A program made the position numbers and the translations under genes. A stretch of DNA of 64,000 nt from CAZGLK01 sp964526375 (GTDB taxonomy: Bacteria > Patescibacteriota > Minisyncoccia > JACQLN01), in assembly GCA_964526375.1 (NCBI GenBank), contig CAZGLK010000001.1, forward strand, positions 13,982-77,981, read 5' to 3'. Shown here in pieces: positions 25,406-34,737 of the stretch. The notes under the pieces were generated by a model. The model made no database searches. It had not been told where the DNA came from and worked only from the letters and a program-made list of their open reading frames with translations. Positions within the stretch are counted from its first letter, which is position 1. The number at the start of each line of letters is the position of its first letter.

Positions 25406-25435
25406 ATAATAGACCGGTTTTACCGGTAATGACAA
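25406..25435 (-). promoter_or_regulatory. Promoter of the 20728-25370 minus-strand operon
   Basis: On the minus strand TTGTCA (25430-25435) and TATTAT (25406-25411) are 18 bases apart, 36 bases upstream of the ATG. The spacer is ACCGGT-TTT-ACCGGT, two copies of a 6-base palindrome that could bind a regulator. Confidence 0.65.
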
Positions 25436-25497
25436 TCCGTCTAGTGATTTAGCCCCTTTGATTTACGGCGAGTTTTTTTTGTTTTATCATTAGATAT

Positions 25498-26238
25498 ATG
25501 CTTCACGGTAAAAAGATATCGGTAGTTTTTGCGACTTACAGGGAAAAAGCCTCAATCCGAAACGTCATAACAGAGTTTGAAGAAACCGGAATTGTTGACG
25601 AAATAGTGGTGGTCAACAACAATGCCGAGCCGGGCACGGACGAAGAAGTAAAAAAGACAAAAGCGCGGCTGGTTTATCAAACGAAACAGGGCTATGGCTG
25701 GGCTCTCCGGAAAGGCATTAAAGAGGCCACAGGAGATTATATCGTGTTGTGTGAGCCGGATTACACTTATGCCGGCAAGGACATTTGGAAGTTTCTTGCC
25801 TATGCCGAAGATTTTGACATTGTTTTTGGTTCCCGCACCAATCGCGCTACTGTTGCTCTCAATACCGACATGAATGTGCTGCGGCGAATTGGCAATGTTT
25901 TTTACGCCAAAGTAATTGAAGTCTTGTACGGCGCTAAAACCATTACCGACATCGGTTGCACTTACAAGCTTTTCAGAAAGGAGGCGCTTCGGATGATTGA
26001 GCCGTATTTTAGCTCGGGTGATCCGAAATTCGCGACAGAACTTATTTTATTGGCGGCGAGTTTCAAAATTCCATTTGTGGAAATACCGGTTAATTATCGA
26101 AGTCGGGTTGGAGAATCCACTATAATTTCTCATTGGTATAAACTGATCCGTTGGGCTTTCAAGCTTATGTGGTTTTTCTTTTCTTTCCGAGCGAAATGGG
26201 CCTTAGGCCGGATCAGGGCCAATCACTATAATGTTTAA
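25498..26238 (+). CDS. GT2 family glycosyltransferase (polyprenyl-phosphate type)
   Basis: A 246-aa GT-A fold transferase. Motifs are ISVVFATYREKASIRNVI, EIVVVNNNAEPGTDEEV, the glycine-rich GYGWALRKGIKEATGDYIVLCEPD and the lid FGSRTNRATV. It resembles dolichyl-/undecaprenyl-phosphate sugar transferases (DPM1 and ArnC relatives) but has EPD where a DxD/DAD metal motif is usual, and a hydrophobic patch but no clear C-terminal spans. It is the first gene of a long plus-strand operon and overlaps the next gene by 8 bases. It probably loads a sugar onto a lipid carrier, perhaps for the GT-C-like membrane proteins. Confidence 0.8.
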   Translation: MLHGKKISVVFATYREKASIRNVITEFEETGIVDEIVVVNNNAEPGTDEEVKKTKARLVYQTKQGYGWALRKGIKEATGDYIVLCEPDYTYAGKDIWKFLAYAEDFDIVFGSRTNRATVALNTDMNVLRRIGNVFYAKVIEVLYGAKTITDIGCTYKLFRKEALRMIEPYFSSGDPKFATELILLAASFKIPFVEIPVNYRSRVGESTIISHWYKLIRWAFKLMWFFFSFRAKWALGRIRANHYNV

Positions 26239-27466
26239 GATTAATAAGGCCTGCCGCGATTGCGGATCAAGCGACTTGGTTAAGTTTCTTGATTTGGGAG
26301 ATCAACCGGCAGCCAACAGTTTTCTGAATAAAGAAAAATTGAAAGGAGACGAACCCAAGTTCCCCTTGGGGGTTTATTTTTGCGGAAACTGCAATTTGGC
26401 CCAACTTATTCACATAGTTGATCCGGCCGCCCTTTTCCGGAGTTATATTTATCTCTCTTCCGGTATGCCCAAGGTTTCACCCTATTGGCAGGCCTATGCC
26501 CAACAGGTAATAACCGATTACTTGCCCCAGAGAGACGGATTCATTGTTGAGTTTGGAAGTAATGACGGAGTTTTACTTAGATTTTTTAAAGATTCCGGTT
26601 ATAAGGTTCTAGGAATTGATCCTGCTGAAAATGTGGCCAAGATAGCCCAAGAGCGAGGTATGCCAACGATTGTGGATTTTTTTGGTGAAGCCGTCGCATC
26701 GGAGATTGTTAAAAACCATGGCCGCGCCGAAGTTATAATGGCCAACAATGTCTTGGCGCACATTGATGATCATCAGGATGTCTGCAGAGGAGTGAGGACG
26801 CTTTTAGCCCCGAGAGGGGTGTGGGTGATAGAAGCCCCTTACCTAATTGATATGTTCGAAAACCTCACTTATGATACAATTTACCATGAGCATCTTTCGT
26901 TCTTGTCAGTTCGGCCTTTGCAGAAACTGTTTGCTCGTTACGGACTGGAAATTTTTAAGGCTGATGTGGTTCAAGCGCAGGGACAATCTTTGAGGTTGTT
27001 TGTTGGCCACAGCGGAACTCGCCCGGTTTCAGAAACAGTTTTTGAACTGACAAGCCGGGAACTTGAATACCGTTTAGATTCCGGTCAAAGTTATTTTGAT
27101 CTGGCTCGGCGAGTCGAAAAATCAAGATCCATATTGGTGTCGCTGTTGAGAAGGTTGAAATCGGAGGGGAAGACCGTGGCTGCTTATGGGGCCCCGGCCA
27201 AAGGCAATACGGTTCTTAATTATTGCAATATCGGCGCCGATATTTTGGATTATGCCTTGGATGATCTGCCGACCAAACAGGGTCTTTATACGCCAGGTCA
27301 ACGCATACCGGTGCTTGATCGGGAATGGGCCCATCTTAATCCACCCGATTATTATTTGATGCTGGCCTGGAATTATAAAGGAGCCATTCTGGAAAAGGAA
27401 GCGGATTACATTAGAAAAGGGGGTAAATTTATTATGCCCATAGGCGATGAACCAAAAATCATATAA
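26231..27466 (+). CDS. Sugar C-methyltransferase (zinc-binding, NovU/TylC3 type)
   Basis: A 411-aa enzyme. An N-terminal zinc site has two Cys pairs (CRDCGSSD near residue 7 and CGNCNLAQ near 50). A SAM-binding domain reads VEFGSNDGVLLRFF, LGIDPAENVA. The central motif DTIYHEHLSFLS carries the Tyr/His/Glu/His cluster that acts as base in sugar C-methyltransferases. The C-terminal third has VAAYGAPAKGNTVLNYC, typical of the family. Family members methylate 4-keto dTDP-deoxysugars at C3 or related positions. It precedes rfbB, which makes exactly such a 4-keto sugar, and overlaps it by 20 bases. A branched-chain deoxysugar is therefore the likely product. Confidence 0.87.
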   Translation: MFKINKACRDCGSSDLVKFLDLGDQPAANSFLNKEKLKGDEPKFPLGVYFCGNCNLAQLIHIVDPAALFRSYIYLSSGMPKVSPYWQAYAQQVITDYLPQRDGFIVEFGSNDGVLLRFFKDSGYKVLGIDPAENVAKIAQERGMPTIVDFFGEAVASEIVKNHGRAEVIMANNVLAHIDDHQDVCRGVRTLLAPRGVWVIEAPYLIDMFENLTYDTIYHEHLSFLSVRPLQKLFARYGLEIFKADVVQAQGQSLRLFVGHSGTRPVSETVFELTSRELEYRLDSGQSYFDLARRVEKSRSILVSLLRRLKSEGKTVAAYGAPAKGNTVLNYCNIGADILDYALDDLPTKQGLYTPGQRIPVLDREWAHLNPPDYYLMLAWNYKGAILEKEADYIRKGGKFIMPIGDEPKII

Positions 27467-28487
27467 AAACATACTTATCTGCGGCGGTTGCGGTTTTATG
27501 GGGTCAAATTTTGTTCGCCGACTCCACAATAAGTATCCGGCCTATAAAATATTTAATCTGGATCTTTTAACTTACGCCGGCAACCCGGAAAATTTATCGG
27601 ATGTAGCCGTGAGTCAGCGGTATCAGTTCGTCCACGGCGATATTGGAGATCGGCCGATGGTTGAAGATCTCTTTTCCACGCATAAATTTGAAGTAGTTAT
27701 TAACTTTGCCGCCGAAAGCCATGTTGACCGCTCTTTGGTTGACACTCTGCCGTTTATCAAGACCAATGTTCAAGGGGCTTATATTTTGCTTGAGGTCGCT
27801 CGAAATTACAAAACCCCCAGGTTTATTTATATTTCTACAGACGAAGTCTATGGCGATGTTCCCCGGGGCATAAAAACCCAAGAGTCCTATCCCCTTAATC
27901 CCACTAATCCTTATGCCGCCTCCAAGGCCGCCGCCGACCTGATGGTTCAAGCCTACATTAAAACCCACAATATTCCGGCTTTGATTTTGCGAAGTTCAAA
28001 TAATTATGGACCGTATCAGTACCCGGAAAAGTTGAATTCGTTGGTGGTAACTAATTTGATTGAGGGCAGAAAGGTTCCCGTTCATGGCCAGGGCCAGCAT
28101 ATTCGGAGCTGGATTCATGTTGAAGATTTTTGCAATGCTTTGGATTTGATTATGCATAGGGGTTATGATCACCGAATTTATAATATCGCCGGAGAAGAAA
28201 AAAGCAACATGGATATTATTAAAGAAATCGCTCAAGCCCTGGGTAAGAATCATCAGGAACACCTGGAATACGTACATGATCGTCCTGGCGCGGATTTTCG
28301 TTACTCGCCCGATCATTCTTTAATAACCAAAGAATTGAGTTGGAGCCGAGAGCATTCTTACGGGGAGTCTTTGGCTGGCTTGGTAAATTGGTACATAGAT
28401 AACCGATCCTGGTGGGAAAAAATTAAACAAAGGAGGGAATTTTTAGACCACTACGATAAACAAAGCAAAGGGCAATATGATCTCTAA
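27447..28487 (+). CDS. rfbB: dTDP-glucose 4,6-dehydratase
   Basis: A 346-aa extended SDR that converts dTDP-glucose to dTDP-4-keto-6-deoxyglucose. Motifs are ILICGGCGFMGSNF, DLLTYAGNPENL (diagnostic for RfbB), VINFAAESHVDRS, FIYISTDEVYGD with the dehydratase Asp/Glu pair, and the catalytic YAASKAAAD. ILRSSNNYGPYQYPEKL and RSWIHVEDFCNAL are also typical. The first Gly in the family motif TGGxGF is Cys-Gly-Gly-Cys here. It overlaps the genes on both sides. Neither rfbA nor rfbC is seen nearby. Confidence 0.93.
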   Translation: MNQKSYKNILICGGCGFMGSNFVRRLHNKYPAYKIFNLDLLTYAGNPENLSDVAVSQRYQFVHGDIGDRPMVEDLFSTHKFEVVINFAAESHVDRSLVDTLPFIKTNVQGAYILLEVARNYKTPRFIYISTDEVYGDVPRGIKTQESYPLNPTNPYAASKAAADLMVQAYIKTHNIPALILRSSNNYGPYQYPEKLNSLVVTNLIEGRKVPVHGQGQHIRSWIHVEDFCNALDLIMHRGYDHRIYNIAGEEKSNMDIIKEIAQALGKNHQEHLEYVHDRPGADFRYSPDHSLITKELSWSREHSYGESLAGLVNWYIDNRSWWEKIKQRREFLDHYDKQSKGQYDL

Positions 28488-29370
28488 AAATGCCGCAGTC
28501 TTGATCGTGGGCGCCAGCGGCCAATTAGGTTTTGATCTGATGCGGGTTTTTGGCGACCGGGCAGTCGGTTTGACCCATCGGGATATTGAGGTTTCTAATT
28601 TTGAAAAAGTTGCCCAAATCGTAAAAAGCCATAAGCCGGCCTTGGTAATAAATGTTGCCGCTTTTGTGAAAGCAGAAGAGTGTGAAACCAAACCGGAATT
28701 ATGTTTTAATGTTAATGCTGTGGGTGCGTTTAATGTTGCGAAAGCCGCCTCTGATGTGGGAGCGGATATTGTTTACTTAAGCACTGATTATGTTTTTGAC
28801 GGCTCTAAACGAGTTTTTAGGGAAAACGACGCGATTAATCCATTGAATGTTTATGGTGCCAGCAAAGCCGCGGGGGAAAGTTTAGTCAAAATTGCCAATA
28901 GCCGTCATTACATAATACGGTCCAGCTGGTTTTTTGGCGCTAATTTACCGCATAAGGGTCTTGATTTTCCAAGAAAAATGTTAGAATTAGCCCGCAGAAA
29001 GTCAGAAATGAAGGTGGTTAACGACCAGTTCGGTTCCCCAACATATACGAAAGACCTGGCGTTTAAAATTAAAGAAGTAGTCCAGTGCGCGCCTTATGGG
29101 GTTTACCATATTACCAATCAAGGTGCAGCCTCGTGGTTTGATTTTGCCAAAGAAGTTCTAAGAGTGTCTGGTTCTAACATCAAACCTAGTCCCATTCCAA
29201 CTTCTGAAAGCGGTTCCAAAATTAGAAGGCCAAAAAGTTCGGTTTTAGAGAACGCGAAACTTAAAAAATTGAACATCGGCCTTTTGCGCCCGTGGCAGGA
29301 AGCTCTGTCTGTATTCTTCAAAGAAATCAGCAAGCGAGGAGTAAATAATCTTCGCAAAAACAAAAGCTGA
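28477..29370 (+). CDS. rfbD: dTDP-4-dehydrorhamnose reductase-like protein
   Basis: A 297-aa RfbD-family SDR that reduces a 4-keto dTDP-deoxysugar. Motifs are VLIVGASGQLGFDL, DIEVSNFEKV, VINVAAFVKAEECE, IVYLSTDYVFDG, the Tyr/Lys pair in YGASKAAGE and RSSWFFGAN. It overlaps rfbB by 11 bases. Without an RfbC epimerase gene in the window the product need not be L-rhamnose; with the C-methyltransferase upstream it may be a branched or D-series deoxysugar. rfbC could lie elsewhere. Confidence 0.87.
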   Translation: MISKNAAVLIVGASGQLGFDLMRVFGDRAVGLTHRDIEVSNFEKVAQIVKSHKPALVINVAAFVKAEECETKPELCFNVNAVGAFNVAKAASDVGADIVYLSTDYVFDGSKRVFRENDAINPLNVYGASKAAGESLVKIANSRHYIIRSSWFFGANLPHKGLDFPRKMLELARRKSEMKVVNDQFGSPTYTKDLAFKIKEVVQCAPYGVYHITNQGAASWFDFAKEVLRVSGSNIKPSPIPTSESGSKIRRPKSSVLENAKLKKLNIGLLRPWQEALSVFFKEISKRGVNNLRKNKS

Positions 29371-29390
29371 TTCTGTTATGTTTTAAACAG

Positions 29391-30764
29391 ATGAAAACGG
29401 TATTTCTGGTTATTCCAAACCCAGTAATAACTTCGGATATTCTACGCACCAGGTACATAGAGTACTTGGCGTCTAAATACCGAGTAATTGTCGTCAACCC
29501 ATTTTTTGGCGAGGGCGCGGCTAAAAAAATGGGTTACTTTGTTTCTCCTGCCACTGAATACATAAAATGGAAGCTGGAGCATCCTAGTTTCTGGGATATC
29601 CTCAAGCTCTTTCGCATAAGCTTAATAGGTGAGTTTGATTATCTGTCGGCCGTTCAGTTTTTTTACCGCCGCCCCAACTTTAGAAATAATCGGAGGAGGA
29701 GATTTTTAAGGATGCTGGGTAGGCCCTTTTCTGCTTTTCTGACGGCAGATTTTTTTACCAACTTAGAGAAATTGTTGTTGCCTCGATCGGTATTTTTCGA
29801 AAGTCTCCTCAAGAAGTATAATCCAGCTCTTTTGATTACAGCCACACCCGGTTTTGACCCTATGGAGGCGGAGGTGATCATATGCGCCAAAAGAGCCGGT
29901 TTAACTACCGCGGCCATTGACTTTTCTTGGGACAATTTGACTACCAATTGCAAACATATCAGGCGGACGGACTATTTAATAGTTTGGAATGACATTGTTA
30001 GAGACGAAGCAATTCGTATTCATCACTATGACCGCAGCAAGATATTCACAGCCGGCGTTTTAAAATTCGACCACTACTTCCGGAATCAGTCCGGCGAACT
30101 TTCCCGCGAAGATTTTTTGACGTCCAGGAACCTGAATCCTGCCAATAAGACCATAGTTTTCGCCACCAAGCCTAGGATCTATGGTGAACAGATTGAGCAT
30201 ATTAGGGCCGTAATCAAGGCGCGTGAGGCGGGTCAATTTGGACAAACCCTTAACATTTTGATTAGGCCGCACATTTTGGATGATCCAAAATTCTATCAGG
30301 AGTTTCTGTCTTTTGATAATGTTTATGTGGATTGCCCGGGCAAAAGATTAATTTTGGAAAACGGAACTCCGAGCAGTGCCATGGAGATGGATCAAGAAGA
30401 CTTGGTTAATCTTAAGCACATTCTCAAATACGGCGATGTTCATCTTCAATACGGTTCGACTCTGGCTTTGGAGGCAGCGGTGTTTGATAGGCCCGTGGTT
30501 AATATAGGATTTTTAAAAACCATGCTTCATAACGAAAGCTACCGGATAGATCATTACTGGCCGGTGATTAAAAGCGGCGCCGCTCCTTTGGCCAAAGACA
30601 TGGGCGAATTGGTCGGCTGGATCAATAAATATCTTAATCAACCGTCGTTGCACAGAGAAAACAGAGCCGGATTAGTTGCCGCCTACATACCCTTCCAAGA
30701 CGGTCTGGCTTATCAAAGAAGTGTCCAGTTTTTAGACGGCATTTTGCAATCTGGCCATGGTTAA
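29391..30764 (+). CDS. GT-B-like protein of the five-member family (copy 2, subgroup A)
   Basis: A 457-aa protein starting MKTVFLVIPNPVITSDILRT. It shares KKYNPALLITAT, DFSWDNLTTNC, IFTAGVLKFDHYF, ILIRPH, YGDVHLQYGSTLALEAAVFDRPVV and FQDGLAYQRSVQFLDG with the other copies. It is closest to copy 4 at 43422, with which it also shares the region EFDYLSAVQFF / QFDHLNVQQFK and the longer loop before the YGDVHL strand. No known family assigned; a GT-B-type transferase for surface glycans is the best guess. It overlaps the next gene by 8 bases. Confidence 0.65.
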   Translation: MKTVFLVIPNPVITSDILRTRYIEYLASKYRVIVVNPFFGEGAAKKMGYFVSPATEYIKWKLEHPSFWDILKLFRISLIGEFDYLSAVQFFYRRPNFRNNRRRRFLRMLGRPFSAFLTADFFTNLEKLLLPRSVFFESLLKKYNPALLITATPGFDPMEAEVIICAKRAGLTTAAIDFSWDNLTTNCKHIRRTDYLIVWNDIVRDEAIRIHHYDRSKIFTAGVLKFDHYFRNQSGELSREDFLTSRNLNPANKTIVFATKPRIYGEQIEHIRAVIKAREAGQFGQTLNILIRPHILDDPKFYQEFLSFDNVYVDCPGKRLILENGTPSSAMEMDQEDLVNLKHILKYGDVHLQYGSTLALEAAVFDRPVVNIGFLKTMLHNESYRIDHYWPVIKSGAAPLAKDMGELVGWINKYLNQPSLHRENRAGLVAAYIPFQDGLAYQRSVQFLDGILQSGHG

Positions 30765-31869
30765 CTTTGGGCTGGTGAAAAAAACGGAATTAGATTTGTT
30801 GCATCGGTTTTATGAAGATGTCTATCCTGTCGGCCATATTTTGCGGCAGCAGGAATTTTTAGATTGGTATACCATAGCCAGTCCTTATTATCGCGGTTCC
30901 GTTTTTGAAAAGAATGGATGCTACCCCATTATTGCCGCCTATGAGCAAAAAAAGATAATCGGTCAATGGATTTGTCAGCCAAGCAAGTTTAATTTTTATG
31001 GCCGGCTATTCTCAATGGCTTGGTTGTCCAATTGGATGATTCATCCGGCTTGGCGCCATCGGGGTGTGGGTGTTTTTTTTATTAAATTTTTGCTGGAGCA
31101 AGATTTTGACGTTTTTGCCGCCAATATGGTTACCCCCGAGGTAAACAAGATGCTGACTCATTTTGGCTACAGCCACCACGATCTCCGCCGCTACCTGGCT
31201 GTTCTTTCGCCTCAAGCGATTCGATTGGTTCAGCGGCCAACGTCGCAGTTACAAGAAAAGATAAACTCAAACTTGATTATTCAAGATAATCCCGACCCAG
31301 CCGTGCTTAATGATGTTGATCATTTTGACAGCCGCTACGATCTTTTTTGGGAGGCTGTTTTTGCCAATAACACCATGGGTTCTCTGCGCTCGGCGGATTT
31401 TTTGAATTGGCGCTACTTTCAAGATCCGTTTTTAACCTACAAAGGCTTTGTGGTGCAGGATGAGGCCGGCCATGTTAAAGGCGCGGTGGTTCTACGTTTA
31501 GAAAATATCAGGAATACCGGACTTAAAGCTTGCCGCCTAGTAGAGTTTATAGTTGATCCTGCATTTGTAACATTGGCAATGAAATCGGTTCTTGTTCAGG
31601 CATTGAAACGGGGCTGTGTCTTTATGGATTTTTATAATTTACTGGAAAATTTTGACAAAGAGTGGTATAGTCTGGGTATTTTGAAAAACGATCCAGTATT
31701 GTCTTGTGCTTTGCCTCGTCTAACCCAGCCTGTTTCTTATGAGAACTTTTTTATTAATTTAGCTGTTTTTGAAAAGCATCCCGCGATTCCATTGGCAGAG
31801 TTTTTAGATTTTAAAAAATGGTATACCACTTCGGGAGATGCCGATCAGGACAGGAAAAATTTTTCATGA
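30757..31869 (+). CDS. GNAT-like N-acyltransferase, paralogue of 50283-51296
   Basis: A 370-aa protein with an N-terminal acetyltransferase-like fold: AAYEQKKIIGQWICQPS, WMIHPAWRHRGVGVFFIKFLLE (the acyl-CoA or acyl-carrier P-loop RHRGVG) and NKMLTHFGYS. The second half repeats a GNAT-like pattern and includes LNWRYFQDPFLTYKGFVV, shared with the paralogue (VKWRFFDHPFIDYRVFV). Such two-lobed proteins transfer acyl groups to amino sugars or other small amines. It lies just before a deacetylase gene (ATGA overlap) and near FkbH and ACP genes, so it may use an ACP-bound acyl donor. That last point is inference. Confidence 0.65.
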   Translation: MVNFGLVKKTELDLLHRFYEDVYPVGHILRQQEFLDWYTIASPYYRGSVFEKNGCYPIIAAYEQKKIIGQWICQPSKFNFYGRLFSMAWLSNWMIHPAWRHRGVGVFFIKFLLEQDFDVFAANMVTPEVNKMLTHFGYSHHDLRRYLAVLSPQAIRLVQRPTSQLQEKINSNLIIQDNPDPAVLNDVDHFDSRYDLFWEAVFANNTMGSLRSADFLNWRYFQDPFLTYKGFVVQDEAGHVKGAVVLRLENIRNTGLKACRLVEFIVDPAFVTLAMKSVLVQALKRGCVFMDFYNLLENFDKEWYSLGILKNDPVLSCALPRLTQPVSYENFFINLAVFEKHPAIPLAEFLDFKKWYTTSGDADQDRKNFS

Positions 31870-32825
31870 TCAAAGAAGATCAATATTTTATTGTTAACTA
31901 TCATTATGTGCTTGACCCGGTTTTACACCCGCGACTGGAGGGCATTTATCCGGTGCTCCCGGACGATTTTAGGGATCAAGTCCGTTTTCTCTGCGGTAAT
32001 TTCAAAATAGTTACGGTTGAAGAACTTTACCATGCGGCTAGAGAGAACCTGGCTGGCAGGTTTTGCTCTCTAACTTTTGACGATGGTTTAAAAGAGCACG
32101 CTAATTTTGTTTTGGCGACTCTTAAGGAATATAAAGCGCCGGGGACATTTTTTGTCATCACCATTCCCTTGGCTGGCAGAATTCCTTTGGCTCACAAAAT
32201 TCATTGCTTGAGATCCAAGTATTCTGTGCCGGAACTGGCGGAGTTTTATCGTTGCTTTGCACAAGAACGTTATCCGGATTTGCTAAAGACGCACGCAGTA
32301 AAAGAGAACAGCCCGCGGCCCGCCTCAAAAATTAAAGTTTATGATGACGCCTTAACGGCTAGTTTTAAGGTAGCCATGTCTAGATTATCTCCGGCCGTGA
32401 GTCAGGAATTTGCGGATCTTCTTTGGTCTAAGTGCGGTTGGGATAGCAAGTACGAACAGTCAATGGCGCGAGAGATGTTTTTGAGCGCCGAAGAGATTAA
32501 AGAGATGGTGCGTCGGGGCATGGCTATAGGCTGTCATACCCACAGCCACAACGCTCTGGGGCTGTTAGATAATAAAGCCGCCAAATCGGATATATTAAAT
32601 TCACAGAAAATTTTGTCGGACATTACCGGACATAGAATAAATTTATTCTCTTATCCCCACGGGATCTATTCTTCAAAGGACGGAGATATGCTTAAAGAAC
32701 TGGGTTTCAATTATGCTGTAACCACAGAAAGACGGGGTTTGAGTGAGGCGGATTACCCACTGCAAATACCGAGGTACGATGTCCGTGATCTGGAAAATGC
32801 CAAATTGCTGAACATAGGTAATTAA
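31866..32825 (+). CDS. Polysaccharide deacetylase (NodB domain, CE4)
   Basis: A 319-aa enzyme. I chose the ATG at 31866, in ATGA overlap with the previous gene, over one at 31818 that would sit in the other reading frame of that gene. The NodB motifs are TFDDG (residues 70-74), with the catalytic and metal Asp, and GCHTHSH near 218-226, with the metal His residues. The C-terminal part FSYPHGIYSSKDGDM and YAVTTERRGL fits the family, and it has an extra helical insert near 120-190. No signal peptide is visible, so it may act on a cytoplasmic sugar intermediate and remove an N-acyl group. The neighbouring acyltransferase could then put on a new one. Confidence 0.83.
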   Translation: MIKEDQYFIVNYHYVLDPVLHPRLEGIYPVLPDDFRDQVRFLCGNFKIVTVEELYHAARENLAGRFCSLTFDDGLKEHANFVLATLKEYKAPGTFFVITIPLAGRIPLAHKIHCLRSKYSVPELAEFYRCFAQERYPDLLKTHAVKENSPRPASKIKVYDDALTASFKVAMSRLSPAVSQEFADLLWSKCGWDSKYEQSMAREMFLSAEEIKEMVRRGMAIGCHTHSHNALGLLDNKAAKSDILNSQKILSDITGHRINLFSYPHGIYSSKDGDMLKELGFNYAVTTERRGLSEADYPLQIPRYDVRDLENAKLLNIGN

Positions 32826-32871
32826 CCAAAACAAAACTTGCCGGAAATGTGTTTTAATAGCAAGCCTTTTT

Positions 32872-34500
32872 ATGAACTTTCGTGAGGTCCAACTTCGGGT
32901 TTTTGACTTGATGACCAGCGGCGCGGCTTCGCTGGCCGATTATTTGGCATGTCAGCGCGACTTAAAGAATCTAGCCGAGCAACCCCCCTCGTATTTTAGA
33001 AATCTGCGGGTCGCTTTTTTAAGTAATTTTACCCTGCAAGGACTCCCCGAGGTTTTTGAGGTTCAAGCCATTTTTCATAATTTGCGTTCTCAAACCTACC
33101 TAAGTCCTTATAACCAATATCCCCAGGATATATTAAATCCCAATAGTGAACTGAACCGATTTAAACCAGACCTGGTTTATTTTTTGATGGACATGACGGA
33201 TGTCGACCAGGCGCAATTTACGACTTTATTGAACAATCTTTTAGATAACGTTAGAGCCAAGGTAATAGTGCCTCAAAGTTTTTTGGCGCTTGAGGCTAAT
33301 GGTTTTTCCAACCGCAACCTGGTTGGTTTTGATTGGGACGGTTTTATAGACAAGATAGGCCGTGATGAGTTTTGGTATACCAAATACAAGGAATTGGGCG
33401 ATTTAAGGCTGTCTCCGGCGGCTTTCTTGTCTTTGGCTAACGCCATTATGGGCTATGCCGTGTCTGTGGCTGGAGCCGACAAGAAGTGTTTGGTGACGGA
33501 TTTAGACAATACGCTTTGGCGGGGTGTGGTTGGCGAGGACGATTTGGAAAGGATTGATCCTAATATCAATTTTCAAGATTTACTCTTGGGGTTTTATAGC
33601 CGAGGCGTAGTTTTGGCGGTTAACAGTCGCAACAACCAAGCCGATGCTTTGGCTGTTTTTGACGATCATCAGGAAATGAGGCTGCGTAAAAATCATTTGG
33701 CGGCTTGGCGCATAAATTGGGACGACAAAGTCACCAACATGAGAAGTTTGGCCGCGGAACTTAATTTGGGATTGGAATCTTTTGTTTTTGTTGATGATGA
33801 TCCTTTTCAAAGAGGTTTGGTTAAGGAGTCTTTGCCGGAGGTGGCTGTGCTGGCCCCGGGTGGTTTGGAAGCATATCAAGGATTCACTAAATTGACCCTG
33901 ACCGAAGAAGACGCGATGCGGGGGCAGATGTACGCCCAAGAGCGCGGTCGCAAGGAACTGGAGGCTGTCTTTACCAACCTGGGCGATTTTTTAAGCCAGT
34001 TGCAGATGGGCATATCCGTAGAACCAATCTCGGCCTTAACGATTCCACGAGTTAGCCAACTTACCCAAAAGACCAATCAATTTAACTTGGTTACGCGGCG
34101 ATACTCGGAAGCAGAAGTGCAAGAATTGATCTCCAGCGGCTGGAAGATTTGGACGGCGCAGGCGCGGGATCGTTTTGGCGATTATGGGATAATAGCCGTG
34201 GCGGTTGTAGAGCCCCGGTCGAATTCAGTTTGGAGAATTGATAACTTTTTGTTAAGCTGCCGGGTTCTGGGTCGTGGGCTGGAGACAGCTTTTTTGTCTT
34301 ACATTTTGGACAAAGCCAGAAATGAAGGCGTGTTGAAGGTTGTTGGAGAATTTGTTCCCACTTCCAAAAACAAGCCATGCGAGATGTTCTATCAGGGTCA
34401 TAAATTTAAAGAGGTGGCCCGGCGGGACAACTCCACTTTTTACGAATATGACTTTAGCCAGCAGTGTCCCAGCCCGGAATTCATTAAGTTTTTAACCTAG
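32872..34500 (+). CDS. FkbH-like protein (HAD-IIIC; glyceryl-ACP synthase type)
   Basis: A 542-aa member of the FkbH family. An N-terminal domain covers about residues 1-195. The HAD domain has LVTDLDNTLWRGVVGE (near 206-221), VVLAVNSRNN and FVFVDDDPFQRGLV. A C-terminal GNAT-like domain follows, with LTQKTNQFNLVTRRYSEAEV and DRFGDYGIIAV. FkbH proteins take glyceryl from 1,3-bisphosphoglycerate, dephosphorylate it and load it on an acyl carrier protein. An ACP gene starts 4 bases after its stop, which strongly supports that role. An O-methyltransferase gene follows, as in methoxymalonyl pathways, but no FkbI/FkbD/FkbE-type oxidases are present. The expected product is glyceryl-ACP. Confidence 0.87.
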   Translation: MNFREVQLRVFDLMTSGAASLADYLACQRDLKNLAEQPPSYFRNLRVAFLSNFTLQGLPEVFEVQAIFHNLRSQTYLSPYNQYPQDILNPNSELNRFKPDLVYFLMDMTDVDQAQFTTLLNNLLDNVRAKVIVPQSFLALEANGFSNRNLVGFDWDGFIDKIGRDEFWYTKYKELGDLRLSPAAFLSLANAIMGYAVSVAGADKKCLVTDLDNTLWRGVVGEDDLERIDPNINFQDLLLGFYSRGVVLAVNSRNNQADALAVFDDHQEMRLRKNHLAAWRINWDDKVTNMRSLAAELNLGLESFVFVDDDPFQRGLVKESLPEVAVLAPGGLEAYQGFTKLTLTEEDAMRGQMYAQERGRKELEAVFTNLGDFLSQLQMGISVEPISALTIPRVSQLTQKTNQFNLVTRRYSEAEVQELISSGWKIWTAQARDRFGDYGIIAVAVVEPRSNSVWRIDNFLLSCRVLGRGLETAFLSYILDKARNEGVLKVVGEFVPTSKNKPCEMFYQGHKFKEVARRDNSTFYEYDFSQQCPSPEFIKFLT

Positions 34501-34504
34501 CAGC

Positions 34505-34729
34505 ATGAGTATCGTCGAAGAGGTTTTGTGTAAAGTTATGGGGGTTGGGTCTGTTTCGGACAGCACCTCTCTCAAGGACATAGCCAGTTGGGATTCTTTT
34601 AATAGTTTGGTTTTGCTTAACGAGCTGGAGAGCCAATTTGAAGTTAGGTTTACTTTGGATGAGGCCACGAGCTTTAATAGCGTGGCTGACATTAAACGAA
34701 TCCTCCAGCAACGCGGCATTAAGGTCTAA
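34505..34729 (+). CDS. Acyl carrier protein (ACP1), FkbH partner
   Basis: A 74-aa four-helix carrier protein. The likely phosphopantetheine attachment Ser is residue 31 in SWDSFNSLVLL. The family usually has DSL, whereas all three ACPs in this window have WDSF. It lies 4 bases after fkbH and 8 bases before a TylF-type methyltransferase, so glyceryl-ACP may be methylated or passed to an acyltransferase. No phosphopantetheinyl transferase gene is in the window. Confidence 0.88.
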   Translation: MSIVEEVLCKVMGVGSVSDSTSLKDIASWDSFNSLVLLNELESQFEVRFTLDEATSFNSVADIKRILQQRGIKV

Positions 34730-34737
34730 AATACATT

